DNA of 42,234 nt. It comes from Bacilli bacterium. Lineage in GTDB: Bacteria > Bacillota_I > Bacilli_A > RF39 > UBA660. The notes beneath the pieces were generated by a model. It was not told the origin of the DNA and did not search any database. It saw only the letters and a list, made by a program, of their open reading frames with translations. A program made the translations under genes and the position numbers. Positions 6,543 to 14,768 of this stretch are shown piece after piece (position 1 is the stretch's first letter; each line of letters opens with the position of its first letter). The stretch is taken from the NCBI GenBank assembly GCA_017478105.1, contig JAFVEF010000007.1, positions 1 to 42,234 of the forward strand, read 5' to 3'.

Positions 6543-7196
6543 GACAAAGTTTTTATATTCTGATGGAAGATATTCATCTTTTTTTCTTTTCATTGAAACT
6601 ACACTTAATTTTCCATCAAAACCAGTAGTTTCTTCCATTTCATTAAAATCTAAATCCTGAAATAAGTTTTTAGCCCTCAAGTTATCTATTAAACAATCGA
6701 CAAAGAACTCTTCAAAACCAGCTTCTTCCATTTGATTTATAAAATATTTTAAGAAATTAGTTCCTATATGTAGACCTCTATAATTACCATCTATACAAAT
6801 ATTAGATATATATAAATAATCATTATCTTTAACTTTATTAATTATTACTTTTAAATAATTATTAATAGTATTATTAAAGTTTTCATTTATACTTTCTAAT
6901 TCGGAATAATCATAATCTAAGTTATTAGAATTATCTAATGAATTAATTATACCTATTATTTTATTTGTAGTTTCATTATAAGCTACATATAAATTATTAT
7001 AGTTAAAGAAAAAGTTTTCTTCTTTTAGTTTTTCTTTAAAAAAACTAATTGCTTCTTCTTCATCATTTTTAAACCAATATGGGTAGATATATGGATCAGT
7101 ATCATAAATTAGTTTAGATATTTCTTCCATATTATCATCTTCTCTTGCTTTTCTAAATGTAATTAATTCATTTTGAACAGTGAAATTATTATTCAT
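6540..7196 (-). CDS. GNAT family N-acetyltransferase
   Basis: 218 residues. An N-terminal acidic region (REDDNMEEISKLIYDTDPYIYPYWF), then a GNAT core: YISNICIDGNYRGLHIGTNFLKYFI (about 130-155) holds the acetyl-CoA loop in the form R-G-x-x-I-G, followed by FFVDCLIDNLRAKNLFQDLDF, the usual beta-alpha end. Such enzymes move an acetyl group from acetyl-CoA to an amine; the substrate cannot be told. It starts 8 nt after valS, behind AGGAGG, so it belongs to the T-box controlled valS operon. Confidence 0.8.
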   Translation of the reverse strand: MNNNFTVQNELITFRKAREDDNMEEISKLIYDTDPYIYPYWFKNDEEEAISFFKEKLKEENFFFNYNNLYVAYNETTNKIIGIINSLDNSNNLDYDYSELESINENFNNTINNYLKVIINKVKDNDYLYISNICIDGNYRGLHIGTNFLKYFINQMEEAGFEEFFVDCLIDNLRAKNLFQDLDFNEMEETTGFDGKLSVVSMKRKKDEYLPSEYKNFV

Positions 7197-7204
7197 AAAT
7201 CCTC

Positions 7205-9742
7205 CTATTTTAATAATTCTTCTAATTTATGTTTTTCTTCTTCTAGTCTCTTTCTATCTAATTCTACTATATTTTTAGGAGCTTTGTTTACATAATTTTC
7301 ATTAGATAATAATTTTTCTCTTCTTTCAATTGATGACTTTAATTGATTAATTTGAATTTCTTTTAAAGCTTTATCTGCTTCACTTTCTATTTTTTCAAAG
7401 AATATTTGAGCTTTAGTTCTAGCAGAAAATACTTTATATGCTTTCATTCCTAATGGTTTCTTTATAATATTATCTTTTATCTTTAACATTTTTATAACTA
7501 AGTCATTATCATCTTCTGTATCAAACATTACTTTCATATCTTTAGTTATATTATTTTCTTGTTTAATATTACGGAATTTCTTTATAAATTCTACTTGATC
7601 ATCTACTGCTTTTTCTTCATTTTCAAAGATATATTTTTTAGAGTATTTAGGATATTCACAAATCATTAAATTCTCTTCTTCTTTTACTGGTAATTTAGAA
7701 TATATTTCATCTGTTACATATGGCATAAATGGTTGAAGTAATTTCAAAATATTAGTTAATACAAAACATAATGTTGACTTTGTACTAATTTCATCTATTG
7801 AATATTTAGCCATTTCAATATAATAATCGCAGAAATAATTCCAAGTAAATTCATAAATAATAGATCCGGCATTATTAAATTGATATTTATCCATGAACTT
7901 TTTAGTATCATGAATTGTTTTTTCTAATTTAGTTAATATCCATTTATCTTCTGGTTTTAAGTTATCTAATTTTATTTCTTTTAAATCACTGATATTTGAT
8001 AATACGAAACGAGAAGCATTCCATACTTTATTAATATAATTCCAAGTAGATTTTATTTTTTCTTCATCAAAACGCATATCAGTACCAGGAGCAACATCAG
8101 TAGCAAGATAATAACGTAGTGAGTCTGCTCCATATAGTTTTACCATATCAAATGGATCTATACCATTTCCTAGAGATTTTGAGAATTTTCTTCCTTCTTT
8201 ATCACGAATTAGACCATGGATTAGACAATCTTCAAACGGTCTTTGTCCAAGCAATTTTTCTCCTTGGAAAGTCATTCTATTAACCCAGAATGGAATAATA
8301 TCATATCCTGTTACTAAGCATTGGTTTGGATAGTATTTCTTTAATAGTTCGGTATTTTCTGGCCAACCTAGTGTTGCGAAAGGCCATAAGGCACTTGAAA
8401 ACCATGTATCTAATACATCTTCATCTTGAATCCATCCTTTTTCTTTTGGAGCTTCCATTCCTACGTATACTTCATCACCTTTATACCAAGCTGGTATTCT
8501 ATGACCCCACCATAACTGACGTGATATACACCAGTCATAAGTAATTTCCATCCAGTGATTCATAGTTTTTTCATATCTAGATGGAATGAAATTAACTTTT
8601 TCATCTTTCTTGTTTTGCGTTTCTAATACGTGATCAGCAAGTGGTCTCATTTTTACAAACCATTGTTTTTTAATCATTGGTTCAATCATTACACCTGTTC
8701 TTTCAGAATGACCTACTTCATGTACTAATGGTTCTACTTTTAAAAGTAATCCTTCTTCTTCTAAATCTTTTAAAACTTCTTCACGACATTTTTCTCTAGT
8801 TAATCCTTGATATTTTTTAGGAACATTTTCATTCATAGTAGCATCATCATTCATAATTACTATTCTTTCTAAATTATGACGATTTCCTACTTCAAAATCG
8901 TTAGGATCATGAGCAGGTGTTATCTTAACGGCACCAGTTCCTTTTGTCATATCAGCATGTTCATCAGTAATAACTGGTATTTTTTTATTTACTATTGGTA
9001 GAATTACATTTTTTCCAACATACTTTTTGTATCTTTCATCTTCTTCATTTACCGCAACAGCAGTATCTCCAAATAATGTTTCTGGACGAGTTGTCGCAAC
9101 ATCAATGTAATCTTCACTATCTTCTAATTTATATTTTAAATGATAGAAAGCTCCCTTTTCTTCTTTGTAGATAACTTCTTCATTAGATAAAGCTGTTTGA
9201 GCTTCTGGATCCCAGTTAATGATTTTTTCTCCACGGTATATTAATCCTTCATTATAATAATCAACAAATACTTTTCTTACTGCTTTAGATAACCCTTCAT
9301 CAAGAGTAAATCTTTCTTTAGAATAATCTAGTGATACTCCTAATTTGGCCCATTGTTGTCTAATAATATCCCCATGTTCATGAGTCCAATCCCAACAAGC
9401 ATTTAAGAATTTTTCTCTTCCGTATTCGTATTTATTTATTCCTTGATCTTTTAATCTCTTAACTACTTTAGCTTCTGTTGCGATAGCAGCATGATCCATA
9501 CCAGGTAACCATAATGTATCATAACCTTCCATCTTCTTATAACGAATTATAATATCTTGTAGTGTTACATCCCAGGCATGTCCTAAGTGTAATACTCCTG
9601 TAACATTTGGAGGTGGTAACACAATACCGTATGACTTTTTATTACTTTTTTCATCACATTTAAAATAATCTTTCTTTAGCCATTTTTCATATTTATCTTT
9701 TTCTATACTTTCATGGTCATATTTCTTATTTAATTCTTCCAT
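7205..9742 (-). CDS. valS: Valyl-tRNA synthetase
   Basis: 845 residues, a normal class I ValRS. HIGH motif as HLGH in PPPNVTGVLHLGHAWD (about residue 50). CP1 editing region with TTRPETLFGDTAVAV. KFSKS as GRKFSKSLGNGIDP (about 525). Anticodon-binding region with WNASRF, and a C-terminal coiled coil (last about 65 residues). It charges tRNA-Val and hydrolyses mischarged Thr. The ATG follows GAGGAAG and overlaps the end of the HD-domain gene by 17 nt. Expression is expected to follow the T-box leader at about 10523-10750. Confidence 0.98.
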   Translation of the reverse strand: MEELNKKYDHESIEKDKYEKWLKKDYFKCDEKSNKKSYGIVLPPPNVTGVLHLGHAWDVTLQDIIIRYKKMEGYDTLWLPGMDHAAIATEAKVVKRLKDQGINKYEYGREKFLNACWDWTHEHGDIIRQQWAKLGVSLDYSKERFTLDEGLSKAVRKVFVDYYNEGLIYRGEKIINWDPEAQTALSNEEVIYKEEKGAFYHLKYKLEDSEDYIDVATTRPETLFGDTAVAVNEEDERYKKYVGKNVILPIVNKKIPVITDEHADMTKGTGAVKITPAHDPNDFEVGNRHNLERIVIMNDDATMNENVPKKYQGLTREKCREEVLKDLEEEGLLLKVEPLVHEVGHSERTGVMIEPMIKKQWFVKMRPLADHVLETQNKKDEKVNFIPSRYEKTMNHWMEITYDWCISRQLWWGHRIPAWYKGDEVYVGMEAPKEKGWIQDEDVLDTWFSSALWPFATLGWPENTELLKKYYPNQCLVTGYDIIPFWVNRMTFQGEKLLGQRPFEDCLIHGLIRDKEGRKFSKSLGNGIDPFDMVKLYGADSLRYYLATDVAPGTDMRFDEEKIKSTWNYINKVWNASRFVLSNISDLKEIKLDNLKPEDKWILTKLEKTIHDTKKFMDKYQFNNAGSIIYEFTWNYFCDYYIEMAKYSIDEISTKSTLCFVLTNILKLLQPFMPYVTDEIYSKLPVKEEENLMICEYPKYSKKYIFENEEKAVDDQVEFIKKFRNIKQENNITKDMKVMFDTEDDNDLVIKMLKIKDNIIKKPLGMKAYKVFSARTKAQIFFEKIESEADKALKEIQINQLKSSIERREKLLSNENYVNKAPKNIVELDRKRLEEEKHKLEELLK

Positions 9743-10520
9743 AATCTTCCTCTTTTCTTAATAGTTTTATTTTTTCTTTATCATTTCTATATTCAATTAT
9801 TTTTTTAGCATCATTTTGTAGTACATTAAAAATTGGTCCCCATTTTGTAACTTTTATAGAATCAGTATATTCATTAAAATTATTTGTTTCTTCTAAGATA
9901 TCAAATGATTCTTTAAAATTAATATCATTTAAGAATGAAAAGTAGACGAGTACATGATCACTATTATTTTTTAAAATATCTTTAGGTACACTTTCACCTT
10001 TATAAAAACATTCCACTACTTTTTCACTTGGTATAAAATCAAATTTATGAGATAAGTGACTCGCTACTTGATGATAGATATCTACTTTATCCATATCTCT
10101 TATCATTTTTGCATAAAATAATTCTTCTTCTGTTAAATTATCTTCAATCTTTAATTTATTATGATTCTTAATGGCTTTTTCTATTATTGAATCATAATAA
10201 TTATTATCTAGAAAATCTCTAATATGCTTTTCTTTGAATAAATAATCTGTTGCATACTCAGCATGATCTAATAATGCATCTGAAAATGAATTGTTTTGTT
10301 TTAATTGTTCAAATCTACCTAAATCGTGTAGTAATCCTATTATTTTTGATAAGTATATATGTTCTTCATCTAAATTTAATCTTTTTCCTAACTCTTCCAT
10401 TAGATTATCTACTTTATATGAATGATCATATTTTAAGCTAATCATTTCAGAAAAGTCTTTATAGTTATCATAATACTTATCAAATTGTTTAACTACTTTT
10501 TTATATTCATCTTTCAACAT
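9726..10520 (-). CDS. HD-domain phosphohydrolase-like protein
   Basis: 264 residues from the ATG at 10520, chosen because AAAGGATGAG is correctly spaced to it; the in-frame ATG at 10532 lies inside that sequence. The HD signature is visible: H in MEELGKRLNLDEEH region, HDLGRFEQ (about 90), DHAEYATDYLF and MIRDMDKVDIYH. HD proteins use metals to hydrolyse phosphoesters, often nucleotides; the substrate is unknown. It is the first gene behind the valine T-box and overlaps valS, so its output is tied to Val-tRNA charging. Confidence 0.75.
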   Translation of the reverse strand: MLKDEYKKVVKQFDKYYDNYKDFSEMISLKYDHSYKVDNLMEELGKRLNLDEEHIYLSKIIGLLHDLGRFEQLKQNNSFSDALLDHAEYATDYLFKEKHIRDFLDNNYYDSIIEKAIKNHNKLKIEDNLTEEELFYAKMIRDMDKVDIYHQVASHLSHKFDFIPSEKVVECFYKGESVPKDILKNNSDHVLVYFSFLNDINFKESFDILEETNNFNEYTDSIKVTKWGPIFNVLQNDAKKIIEYRNDKEKIKLLRKEEDYGRIK

Positions 10521-10522
10521 AA

Positions 10523-10750
10523 AAAAACTCATCCTTTCTTAAAGGACGAGTTTTACCCGCGGTACCACCTTAATTTATAGATTAATCTATACACTTAATT
10601 ATCATTAACGCTGATTAACGAAAAATCCTATTTACTTAGATTTCTTGCTACCACTGCTACCTTCTTATATCAATTTATTAGTTTACACCAACCACTAACT
10701 CTCTTAAAAATATAATATAATACTCCTCAGGGTTATCACATCTGTAAAGT
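10523..10750 (-). promoter_or_regulatory. T-box riboswitch, probably tRNA-Val
   Basis: The leader has the Stem I start AGAGAG (10699-10704) and GTGGTTGGTGTAAAC, a candidate specifier GTA (10658-10660) in GAAGGTAGCAG, the T-box AAGGTGGTACCGCGGGT (10554-10571) and a terminator. Uncharged tRNA-Val binding would favour the antiterminator and turn on the HD gene, valS and GNAT. The specifier choice agrees with the downstream valS. Confidence 0.92.
10525..10553 (-). terminator. T-box terminator that carries the ribosome binding site
   Basis: Hairpin AAACTCGTCCTTT / AAAGGATGAGTTT (with one G-U) and a T-run. The 3' arm AAAGGATGAG is also the Shine-Dalgarno sequence of the HD gene, so when the hairpin forms on a read-through RNA it would hide the start site too. 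Confidence 0.8.
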
Positions 10751-10779
10751 ATTATACTATTATTATTTAACTTTTTCAA
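10751..10779 (-). promoter_or_regulatory. Promoter of the valS T-box operon
   Basis: TTGAAA (10774-10779), 17-nt spacer, TATAAT (10751-10756). Confidence 0.85.
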
Positions 10780-10786
10780 CAAAAAA

Positions 10787-10803
10787 AGAAGTTTATCACT
10801 TCT
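10787..10803 (-). terminator. Terminator after the WXG100-like pair
   Basis: Hairpin AGAAGT / ACTTCT followed by a run of T on the minus strand, immediately downstream of the second gene's stop. Confidence 0.7.
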
Positions 10804-11103
10804 TTATTTTGCACCCATTTGACTGTATTCAACGATTTTTCTATTAGCAGCTTCAATGTTATCAGCTTGTTGCTTTACTGTTCCGATTGCTTCTTCTAAA
10901 CCGTTAGCACGTAAATCTTCTATTTCATTCAACATTTTAATATGAGCTTCTGTAACAGCACCATTTTCTTGAGCTTTTTTTATAGTATCAACCATTTTAT
11001 TCATTGCATCTGTTAGTTTATCAGCATTGGCTTTAATTTTTTGTGCAGTTTCCATTGCTTCAGCAGGTGATAGTTTTACATTTCCATCTTGCATTACTTG
11101 CAT
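10804..11103 (-). CDS. Small helical protein, WXG100-like, second of a pair
   Basis: 99 residues, almost entirely helical by composition, with a likely turn around RANGLEEA (about 70) between two long helices. Size, helix-turn-helix layout and pairing with the neighbouring about 100-residue protein recall WXG100/ESAT-6 substrates of type VII secretion, but there is no W-x-G and no clear C-terminal YxxxD/E. No signal peptide or membrane segment. Start follows AGGAGTG. No secretion ATPase or other type VII component is in the window. Function unknown. Confidence 0.45.
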   Translation of the reverse strand: MQVMQDGNVKLSPAEAMETAQKIKANADKLTDAMNKMVDTIKKAQENGAVTEAHIKMLNEIEDLRANGLEEAIGTVKQQADNIEAANRKIVEYSQMGAK

Positions 11104-11119
11104 CTAAATCACTCCTTTA

Positions 11120-11413
11120 TTAACGTATAATTCTTTTTGTCTCATCAAGCATTTGATGAAAACCTCTAGTTTTTGATTTTGAAAAATCTTTAATTTCTTC
11201 AGCATGCTTTCCAATTTTTTCTAAAGCTGGTTTTTTATCTTCAAATTTATTTAATAGGTCAGTTGCTAAAGTACCTTCTAGCCCTCCACTAGTAAGTTTT
11301 GTAATATCAGCTTCTAATTCTTTTTGAGCTTGTCTATAATTTTCACATGCTTCAAGTAATTCCTTATCAATAAGCTCTAAATCTTCTGCATTAACTTTAA
11401 TGTTTGGTAACAT
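11120..11413 (-). CDS. Small helical protein, WXG100-like, first of a pair
   Basis: 97 residues: two helices separated by a Gly-rich turn (TSGGLEGTL, about 41-49) near the middle, where WXG100 proteins carry W-x-G. The second helix (NKFEDKKPALEKIGKHAEEI) has the spacing seen in that family. It lies 16 nt upstream of its partner, in one transcript closed by the terminator at 10787-10803. Start follows AGGAGGTG. A helical-hairpin heterodimer is the natural guess; export by type VII secretion is only an inference. Confidence 0.5.
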   Translation of the reverse strand: MLPNIKVNAEDLELIDKELLEACENYRQAQKELEADITKLTSGGLEGTLATDLLNKFEDKKPALEKIGKHAEEIKDFSKSKTRGFHQMLDETKRIIR

Positions 11414-11650
11414 TATTTCACCTCCTATAGTTAGAATATTCCCATATTCTTTAATTTAATTTTAATTTTTTTATTTGTAATATGCAACTTTTTTTTAGTT
11501 ATTATACATTTATTTACATAATAATTATCTTATTTCATATATTTATTGTAGGTATTTATAAACACATCTTTTTAAATACTACATATTTTATATTAGAAAT
11601 GGATTTTACTATTTCTTATCTTCTTAATTATACTAGAAAGGAGGTAAATA
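11414..11650. other. Divergent AT-rich intergenic region
   Basis: It should hold the promoters of the WXG100-like pair (minus) and of the coat gene (plus). I see ACATATTTTATA around 11582-11593, vaguely like a sporulation sigma-E/K -10, but no convincing -35. No other gene is seen. Confidence 0.35.
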
Positions 11651-12055
11651 ATGAATTGTAGTGAAAATAATTGTTCTTCATGTATTTTTGATATTCTAAA
11701 GAAAATATTAGTTTTACAAAAACAAGATTTTTCATGTGAAAACTATGTTGGTTGTGATAAACCTTTTTTAGGACCTAGTCTTAATACTGTTTGTTATAAC
11801 ACTAGACCAATACAATTATATATTTGTTCTACTGGAACTAGATGGACATTTGATTATACTTTAGAAGATGGAACTACTGGTACTAGTAGTGTTTTAAGAG
11901 TAGAAGCTTTAGATGATTGTTGCTGTACATGTAGAATTTTATATTTAGATGATACTACAAATCAATATTTAAGTACTAATCAATTTGTTACTATTGATTT
12001 AAAATGCTGTGGAGCTATACGTTGTTTAAATGATATTAATGTTGATTTATGCTAA
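11651..12055 (+). CDS. CotY/CotZ-like cysteine-rich spore coat protein
   Basis: 134 residues with about 16 cysteines and no signal peptide. The layout matches the CotY/CotZ coat or exosporium family: Cys-rich N-terminus with CSSCIFDILKKILVLQ, a central part with IQLYICSTGTRWTFDY, then DDCCCTCRILYL and near the end FVTIDLKCCGAIRCL, corresponding to the conserved V-D-L-x-C-x-C-A-I-x-C-L block. These proteins crosslink by disulfides to form the spore outer layers. One of only two long plus-strand genes here, transcribed alone behind AGGAGGT, with a shared terminator at 12056-12085. The family call is from remembered motifs. Confidence 0.7.
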   Translation: MNCSENNCSSCIFDILKKILVLQKQDFSCENYVGCDKPFLGPSLNTVCYNTRPIQLYICSTGTRWTFDYTLEDGTTGTSSVLRVEALDDCCCTCRILYLDDTTNQYLSTNQFVTIDLKCCGAIRCLNDINVDLC

Positions 12056-12085
12056 AAAAAGATTGACTCGATAGTCAATTTTTTC
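12056..12085. terminator. Bidirectional terminator between convergent genes
   Basis: TTGACT-CGAT-AGTCAA hairpin flanked by A-run on the left and T-run on the right, serving the coat gene (plus) and the small gene at 12075 (minus). Confidence 0.8.
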
Positions 12086-12344
12086 TTTTTATACTAGTTA
12101 TTTCATTTATATTTATAATTGTATTATCCATAAGTAGAATAGATTCTTTATTTCTTCCAATTATGTATGTATCATAAGTTTTATTCTTAGTAGTAATAAT
12201 TACTCTTATGTTATAGAAATTTTCTTTATCATTAAAAATAGTATCTAAATTATTTTCTTCTTGTTCTTTTATATAACAGATATTTCTATTATTATTTATT
12301 TTTTTATTAATTGAATTTTGATATATTTTAGGTATTTTTTTCAT
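12075..12344 (-). CDS. Small protein with possible Sm-like C-terminal fold
   Basis: 89 residues, unrecognised. The N-terminal half is basic and Asn-rich and probably disordered. The C-terminal half (NIRVIITTKNKTYDTYIIG, then SILLMDNTIININEITSI) reads as five short beta strands, like an Sm/Hfq or YlxR-size barrel. No membrane segment. Monocistronic, start behind GAGGAG, convergent with the coat gene. A link to sporulation would be guesswork. Confidence 0.5.
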   Translation of the reverse strand: MKKIPKIYQNSINKKINNNRNICYIKEQEENNLDTIFNDKENFYNIRVIITTKNKTYDTYIIGRNKESILLMDNTIININEITSIKRKN

Positions 12345-12425
12345 TGTAATCTCCTCTATATATTTTATGAAATAATATAATAAAAAGACTTAGTTTTTGA
12401 TATAATATAAATGAAGGTGATTTAT

Positions 12426-13550
12426 ATGAGTCAAAAGATTAATTATAAAATACTAATACCAATTGTTTTATTAGCCTTTATTAGTATTATTACAATTAAT
12501 AGTGCTTTAACTTATACTTCTAGTAGTTTAGGTAATTTAGCTATTAAACAGACTATTTGGTATGTGATTGGTTTTTTATTAGTTTGGGTTGTAGTTATTT
12601 ATAAAAATGAATACTTGTATAGATTATCTTGGTACTTATATGGTATTGGTAATATATTACTAGTTTTATTATTGTTTTTTGGTACACCTATAAATAATAG
12701 TAGATGTTGGTTTACTATACCTGGTATTGGAACATTTCAACCTAGTGAGTTTATGAAGATATTTTTAATGTTGGTACTTGCTAGTATGATACATAAATTT
12801 AGAGGGGAATATAAAGAACCTACTTTAAAGGATGAACTTATTTTTATTCTTAAAACATTTTTAATAGTATTAATTCCTTCTATTCTTACTTTTTTACAAC
12901 CTGATACTGGGGCTGTATTAATATATATGATTATCTATATTAGTATGATGTTTGTTAGTGGTATTAGAATTAGATGGTTTATTTCATTCTTTTTAGTTTT
13001 TCTTTTATTGATAGGATTAATACTTTGGTTATATTTTTACAAAGAAAATATATTTATTAAAATATTTGGGACTTCTATTTATTATCGATTAGAGAGAATA
13101 TTTAATTGGAGTAATGGAAGTGGATTACAGTTAGAAAACTCGATGGCGGCTATTGGATCTAGTGGATTATTTGGACATGGTTATAATCAGACACCTATTT
13201 ATTTTCCTGAATCTTCTACTGACTTTATATTTGCGGTATATGCCTCTAATTTTGGTTTTATTGGAGTTATTGTTTTAATTGGAATTATAATTTATTTAGA
13301 TGTAAATATTATTTTATTAACTCGTAAAAATATAGAAGATACTGATAAATATATAGTTGCGGGTATACTTGGAATGTTACTCTTCCAACAAGTACAAAAT
13401 ATTGGAATGACTGTGGGATTATTTCCTATTACAGGAATTACTCTTCCATTTGTTTCCTATGGAGGAAGTAGTCTTTTATCGTATATGTTATTAGTTGGAA
13501 TACTTCTTAATATCTCAGTTAAGAAAAATAGAACTTATAAATACAAATAA
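12426..13550 (+). CDS. RodA/FtsW/SpoVE (SEDS) peptidoglycan polymerase
   Basis: 374 residues with about ten membrane segments. SEDS signatures: GTPINNSRCWFTIPGIGTFQPSEFMK (split around residue 90), FLQPDTGAVLIYM (about 155) with the catalytic-region Asp, a long loop with NSMAAIGSSGLFGHG, and GITLPFVSYGGSSLLSYML at the end. These enzymes polymerise lipid II into glycan strands. Which of RodA, FtsW or SpoVE it is cannot be settled: it stands alone without a class B PBP neighbour. The ATG at 12426 follows AAGGTGA; an in-frame ATG at 12411 precedes that site and was rejected. Confidence 0.9.
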   Translation: MSQKINYKILIPIVLLAFISIITINSALTYTSSSLGNLAIKQTIWYVIGFLLVWVVVIYKNEYLYRLSWYLYGIGNILLVLLLFFGTPINNSRCWFTIPGIGTFQPSEFMKIFLMLVLASMIHKFRGEYKEPTLKDELIFILKTFLIVLIPSILTFLQPDTGAVLIYMIIYISMMFVSGIRIRWFISFFLVFLLLIGLILWLYFYKENIFIKIFGTSIYYRLERIFNWSNGSGLQLENSMAAIGSSGLFGHGYNQTPIYFPESSTDFIFAVYASNFGFIGVIVLIGIIIYLDVNIILLTRKNIEDTDKYIVAGILGMLLFQQVQNIGMTVGLFPITGITLPFVSYGGSSLLSYMLLVGILLNISVKKNRTYKYK

Positions 13551-13552
13551 AA

Positions 13553-13583
13553 AAACTCTTAGTAAAAATTACTTAGAGTTTTT
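13553..13583 (+). terminator. Terminator after the SEDS gene
   Basis: Hairpin AACTCTTAGTAA / TTACTTAGAGTT followed by a T-run. Confidence 0.8.
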
Positions 13584-13605
13584 TATTATTCGTCTATTAC
13601 TAACA

Positions 13606-14715
13606 TTAACAATATGATGCTCCAAAACTATAAACCCCACAATCTAAGCCATTACCATTAGCACTTACAGCACCTTCAGAATCAGCATAAACTTCTAGGT
13701 TTGAAACAGAACAATAATATTCAAAATTATTAGGTTCATATTCATTGCAGTATGATGTACCAAAAGCATTTTGTAATACATTTTTATTATATTCATAGTA
13801 TATACTATTACATTTATCATTTAATTCATCATAATATTCAGATTTACAACGATTATTCACATCATCCCATGTATCTAGACCCCTTATTGCATATGTTCCA
13901 GCTGTTAGTCCCGGATTATTATTGGCCATCACTTCTGTAATTACAAATTCTATATAGCTTTCCGTTACTACATTATCTATTAATTTATGTTTTAGATAAA
14001 ATGGTTTGTTACCATTTGCTGCCATTACATCTTGTGCACTACTATATTGAGTTATAGATTCAGGTATTACTTGATTAAACCTAATATAGTTTTTATCTGG
14101 TCTACTTGTATCCTTTAAATTCACCGTATAAACCGTTTGTGGATGTGGTACAGGTGCTACGTTTGTATCACTTTGGACATATGTTACTGAAAATGATAGG
14201 TTTAGTGTTTGTGGAGTTGCAGGTATATCAGAAACATTTATATCTTTTTTATAACTTACATGTACTTTATATTTTTCTGAAGTTCCTGAAGCTAGTAGAT
14301 GGTTTGGTCCTATATCTATATCATCTACATAAGATACTTTGTATTCTAAATAATTTGGTAGTGTTGTAATTTCTGTTCCATTTAATTTATTTGATACTAC
14401 TGATACCATTCCATCTATTGTACCTGCGTTTACCGCATCAACTGTAAACTCATAGTATTCTCCTGGAATAGTTAATGTTACTGAGTAATTTACAGTAGTT
14501 TTTGCTGTATCGATTGTTGGAGTTGATGCAGATACACTACCTGTCTTAACTTGGACATTCTCCCAGTGAATATTCCATGTCGGATTATTAATTGTTCCTG
14601 TTCCAACTATATTTAGATTAGTATTTAATACGGCATATCCTATTGATATTACTAATATCATTATAATTAGAATCATATAATTTAGTTTTTTCTTATTTTT
14701 ATTATAACTATACAT
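13606..14715 (-). CDS. Surface protein B, shared anchor domain with a different tail
   Basis: 369 residues from the ATG at 14715, which follows AGGTGAAG. The N-terminus (LVISIGYAVLNTNLNIVG membrane segment) and the following beta-rich domain are close to protein A over about 180 residues, including DTAKTT, NAGTIDGM, NGTEI.TLPNYLEY and LNLSFSVTYVQ. The tail is different: RPDKNYIRFNQVIPESI, then a Cys-rich region with repeated C-x(n)-YY features and a final CGVYSFGASYC. It lacks WWLRS and the GC-rich variable end, so it is not a DGR target candidate. Anchored outside the membrane; partner unknown. Confidence 0.65.
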   Translation of the reverse strand: MYSYNKNKKKLNYMILIIMILVISIGYAVLNTNLNIVGTGTINNPTWNIHWENVQVKTGSVSASTPTIDTAKTTVNYSVTLTIPGEYYEFTVDAVNAGTIDGMVSVVSNKLNGTEITTLPNYLEYKVSYVDDIDIGPNHLLASGTSEKYKVHVSYKKDINVSDIPATPQTLNLSFSVTYVQSDTNVAPVPHPQTVYTVNLKDTSRPDKNYIRFNQVIPESITQYSSAQDVMAANGNKPFYLKHKLIDNVVTESYIEFVITEVMANNNPGLTAGTYAIRGLDTWDDVNNRCKSEYYDELNDKCNSIYYEYNKNVLQNAFGTSYCNEYEPNNFEYYCSVSNLEVYADSEGAVSANGNGLDCGVYSFGASYC

Positions 14716-14726
14716 ATACTTCACCT

Positions 14727-14762
14727 TATTATAATTTTATAATAACTAGTTTTTTTATTCAA
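14727..14762 (-). promoter_or_regulatory. Promoter of surface gene B with AT inverted repeat
   Basis: TTGAAT (14757-14762), 17 nt, TAAAAT (14734-14739), and the inverted repeat TATTATA-AAAT-TATAATA (14727-14744), almost identical to the gene A promoter although the genes are 8 kb apart. Confidence 0.65.
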
Positions 14763-14768
14763 TAAAAA

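Noticed and set aside
10804-11413. Antitoxin or phage gene reading of the two small helical proteins
   Set aside because: No DNA-binding motif, toxin partner or phage genes around them; WXG100-like layout fits better, though weakly.
13606-14715. Surface protein B as another DGR target
   Set aside because: Its end lacks WWLRS and GVSPAF-type anchors, shows no local GC rise and no NNY run.
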